Below, piece by piece: positions 5,548 through 5,662 of a stretch of DNA of 5,662 bases (the stretch's first letter is position 1; each line of letters begins with the position of its first letter). The stretch is from Ktedonobacter sp. (lineage in GTDB: Bacteria; Chloroflexota; Ktedonobacteria; Ktedonobacterales; Ktedonobacteraceae). Made by a program: the position numbers and the translations under genes. The stretch spans positions 1 to 5,662 of the forward strand of contig DMFQ01000483.1 in the NCBI GenBank assembly GCA_003450555.1, written 5' to 3'. The notes beneath the pieces were generated by a model. That model saw only the letters and a list, made by a program, of their open reading frames with translations. It was not told the origin of the DNA and ran no database searches.

Positions 5548-5582
5548 GATACACATGACACACCTGATACTCTTGACACAGT
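5547..5582 (+). repeat. 9-nt tandem repeat block 1 (four units)
   Basis: Four consecutive nonamers: TGATACACA, TGACACACC, TGATACTCT, TGACACAGT. They share the pattern TG(A)(T/C)AC(A/T)(C/G)N. The block starts at the last base of the extended -10 box. Read as codons from ATG 5546 it gives a 15-residue ORF, MIHMTHLILLTQCDA, but that ATG lies before the predicted transcription start. A less regular unit (TGTGACGCT, 5582-5590) may continue the pattern. Confidence 0.65.
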
Positions 5583-5616
5583 GTGACGCTTGAAGACCAA
5601 ACCATCAAAGAGGTAC

Positions 5617-5661
5617 ATGATACACCTGTTACTCTTGTTACTTTTGTTACTCTTGACATAG
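5617..5661 (+). CDS. Possible leader peptide: 14-codon ORF with ten consecutive leucine codons
   Basis: ATG 5617 to TAG 5659-5661 encodes MIHLLLLLLLLLLT. The ten leucine codons are mixed (CTG, TTA, CTC, TTG, TTA, CTT, TTG, TTA, CTC, TTG). AAGAGG (5608-5613) stands three bases before the ATG, which is close for a ribosome site. An extended -10 promoter lies upstream. Runs of codons for one amino acid in a short ORF are the hallmark of attenuation leader peptides such as those of leucine operons. The window ends one base after the stop, so neither an attenuator hairpin nor a downstream gene can be seen. The leucine run may instead be a by-product of the 9-nt repeat, each unit of which reads as three leucine codons in this frame. 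Confidence 0.3.
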   Translation: MIHLLLLLLLLLLT

Positions 5662-5662
5662 T
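5618..5662 (+). repeat. 9-nt tandem repeat block 2 (five units, reaching the window edge)
   Basis: Five consecutive nonamers: TGATACACC, TGTTACTCT, TGTTACTTT, TGTTACTCT, TGACATAGT. Compared with block 1, 30 bases (5553-5582) match the two ends of this block closely, and two extra nonamers are present in the middle. The blocks thus look like copies of one unit that differ in nonamer number. They are 35 bases apart, and the array may go on beyond the window. Confidence 0.7.

Noticed and set aside
5546..5593. First mini-ORF (MIHMTHLILLTQCDA) as a second leader peptide.
   Set aside because: Its ATG lies before the start site predicted from the extended -10 box and has no ribosome site; its likeness to the second mini-ORF follows from the shared DNA repeat.
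5547..5662. CRISPR-like array at the right end.
   Set aside because: Units are nine bases in direct tandem without unique spacers of regular length, so this is a short tandem repeat and not a CRISPR.

Overview
The window is gene-dense bacterial DNA of moderate GC content. It holds six substantial protein genes and about 215 bases of repeat-rich, largely non-coding DNA at the right end. Nothing in it fixes the species. The mix (bacterial TMEM175-type channel, long TetR regulator, S4-less RluA-type enzyme, spore-photoproduct-lyase-like radical SAM protein, SagB-like nitroreductase fold) would suit a soil bacterium with a large genome, possibly a Ktedonobacteria-type Chloroflexota, but that is an impression and not a demonstrated assignment.

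Layout, left to right. (1) 53-721, plus: a six-helix TMEM175/DUF1211-type ion channel; its frame is open to the window edge. (2) 722-852: a near-consensus sigma70-type promoter followed by a long palindrome. They precede (3) 853-1602, plus: a TetR-family repressor with a TTG start, probably autoregulated. (4) Converging on it with only a few bases between the stops is a minus-strand pair: an RluA-family pseudouridine synthase (3076-2135), then a tryptophan-rich, cysteine-free orphan (2160-1612) whose start lies inside the end of the synthase gene. The synthase promoter is placed so that its mRNA should start at the A of the ATG, i.e. leaderless. (5) 3077-3237: a divergent control region with a perfect 14-bp inverted repeat. 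(6) 3238-4107 and 4144-5445, plus: a likely two-gene operon of a radical SAM protein with unusual cysteine spacing and a 433-residue nitroreductase/SagB-like protein. It is closed by an 11-bp hairpin at 5472-5506. (7) 5539-5662: an extended -10 promoter, two blocks of a 9-nt repeat, and a 14-codon ORF with ten consecutive leucine codons that resembles a leader peptide. The window ends right after its stop.

How the genes may work together: the first two genes are probably separate units, since the TetR gene has its own promoter. The RluA enzyme and the orphan are almost certainly co-expressed through translational coupling. The radical SAM/nitroreductase-like pair is the least explained part and the best candidate for an undescribed activity: one Fe-S/SAM protein and one probable flavoprotein made from one message, with no recognisable substrate gene beside them. 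The poly-leucine mini-ORF at the right edge is the best candidate for an undescribed regulatory element, but the sequence that would decide it lies outside the window.
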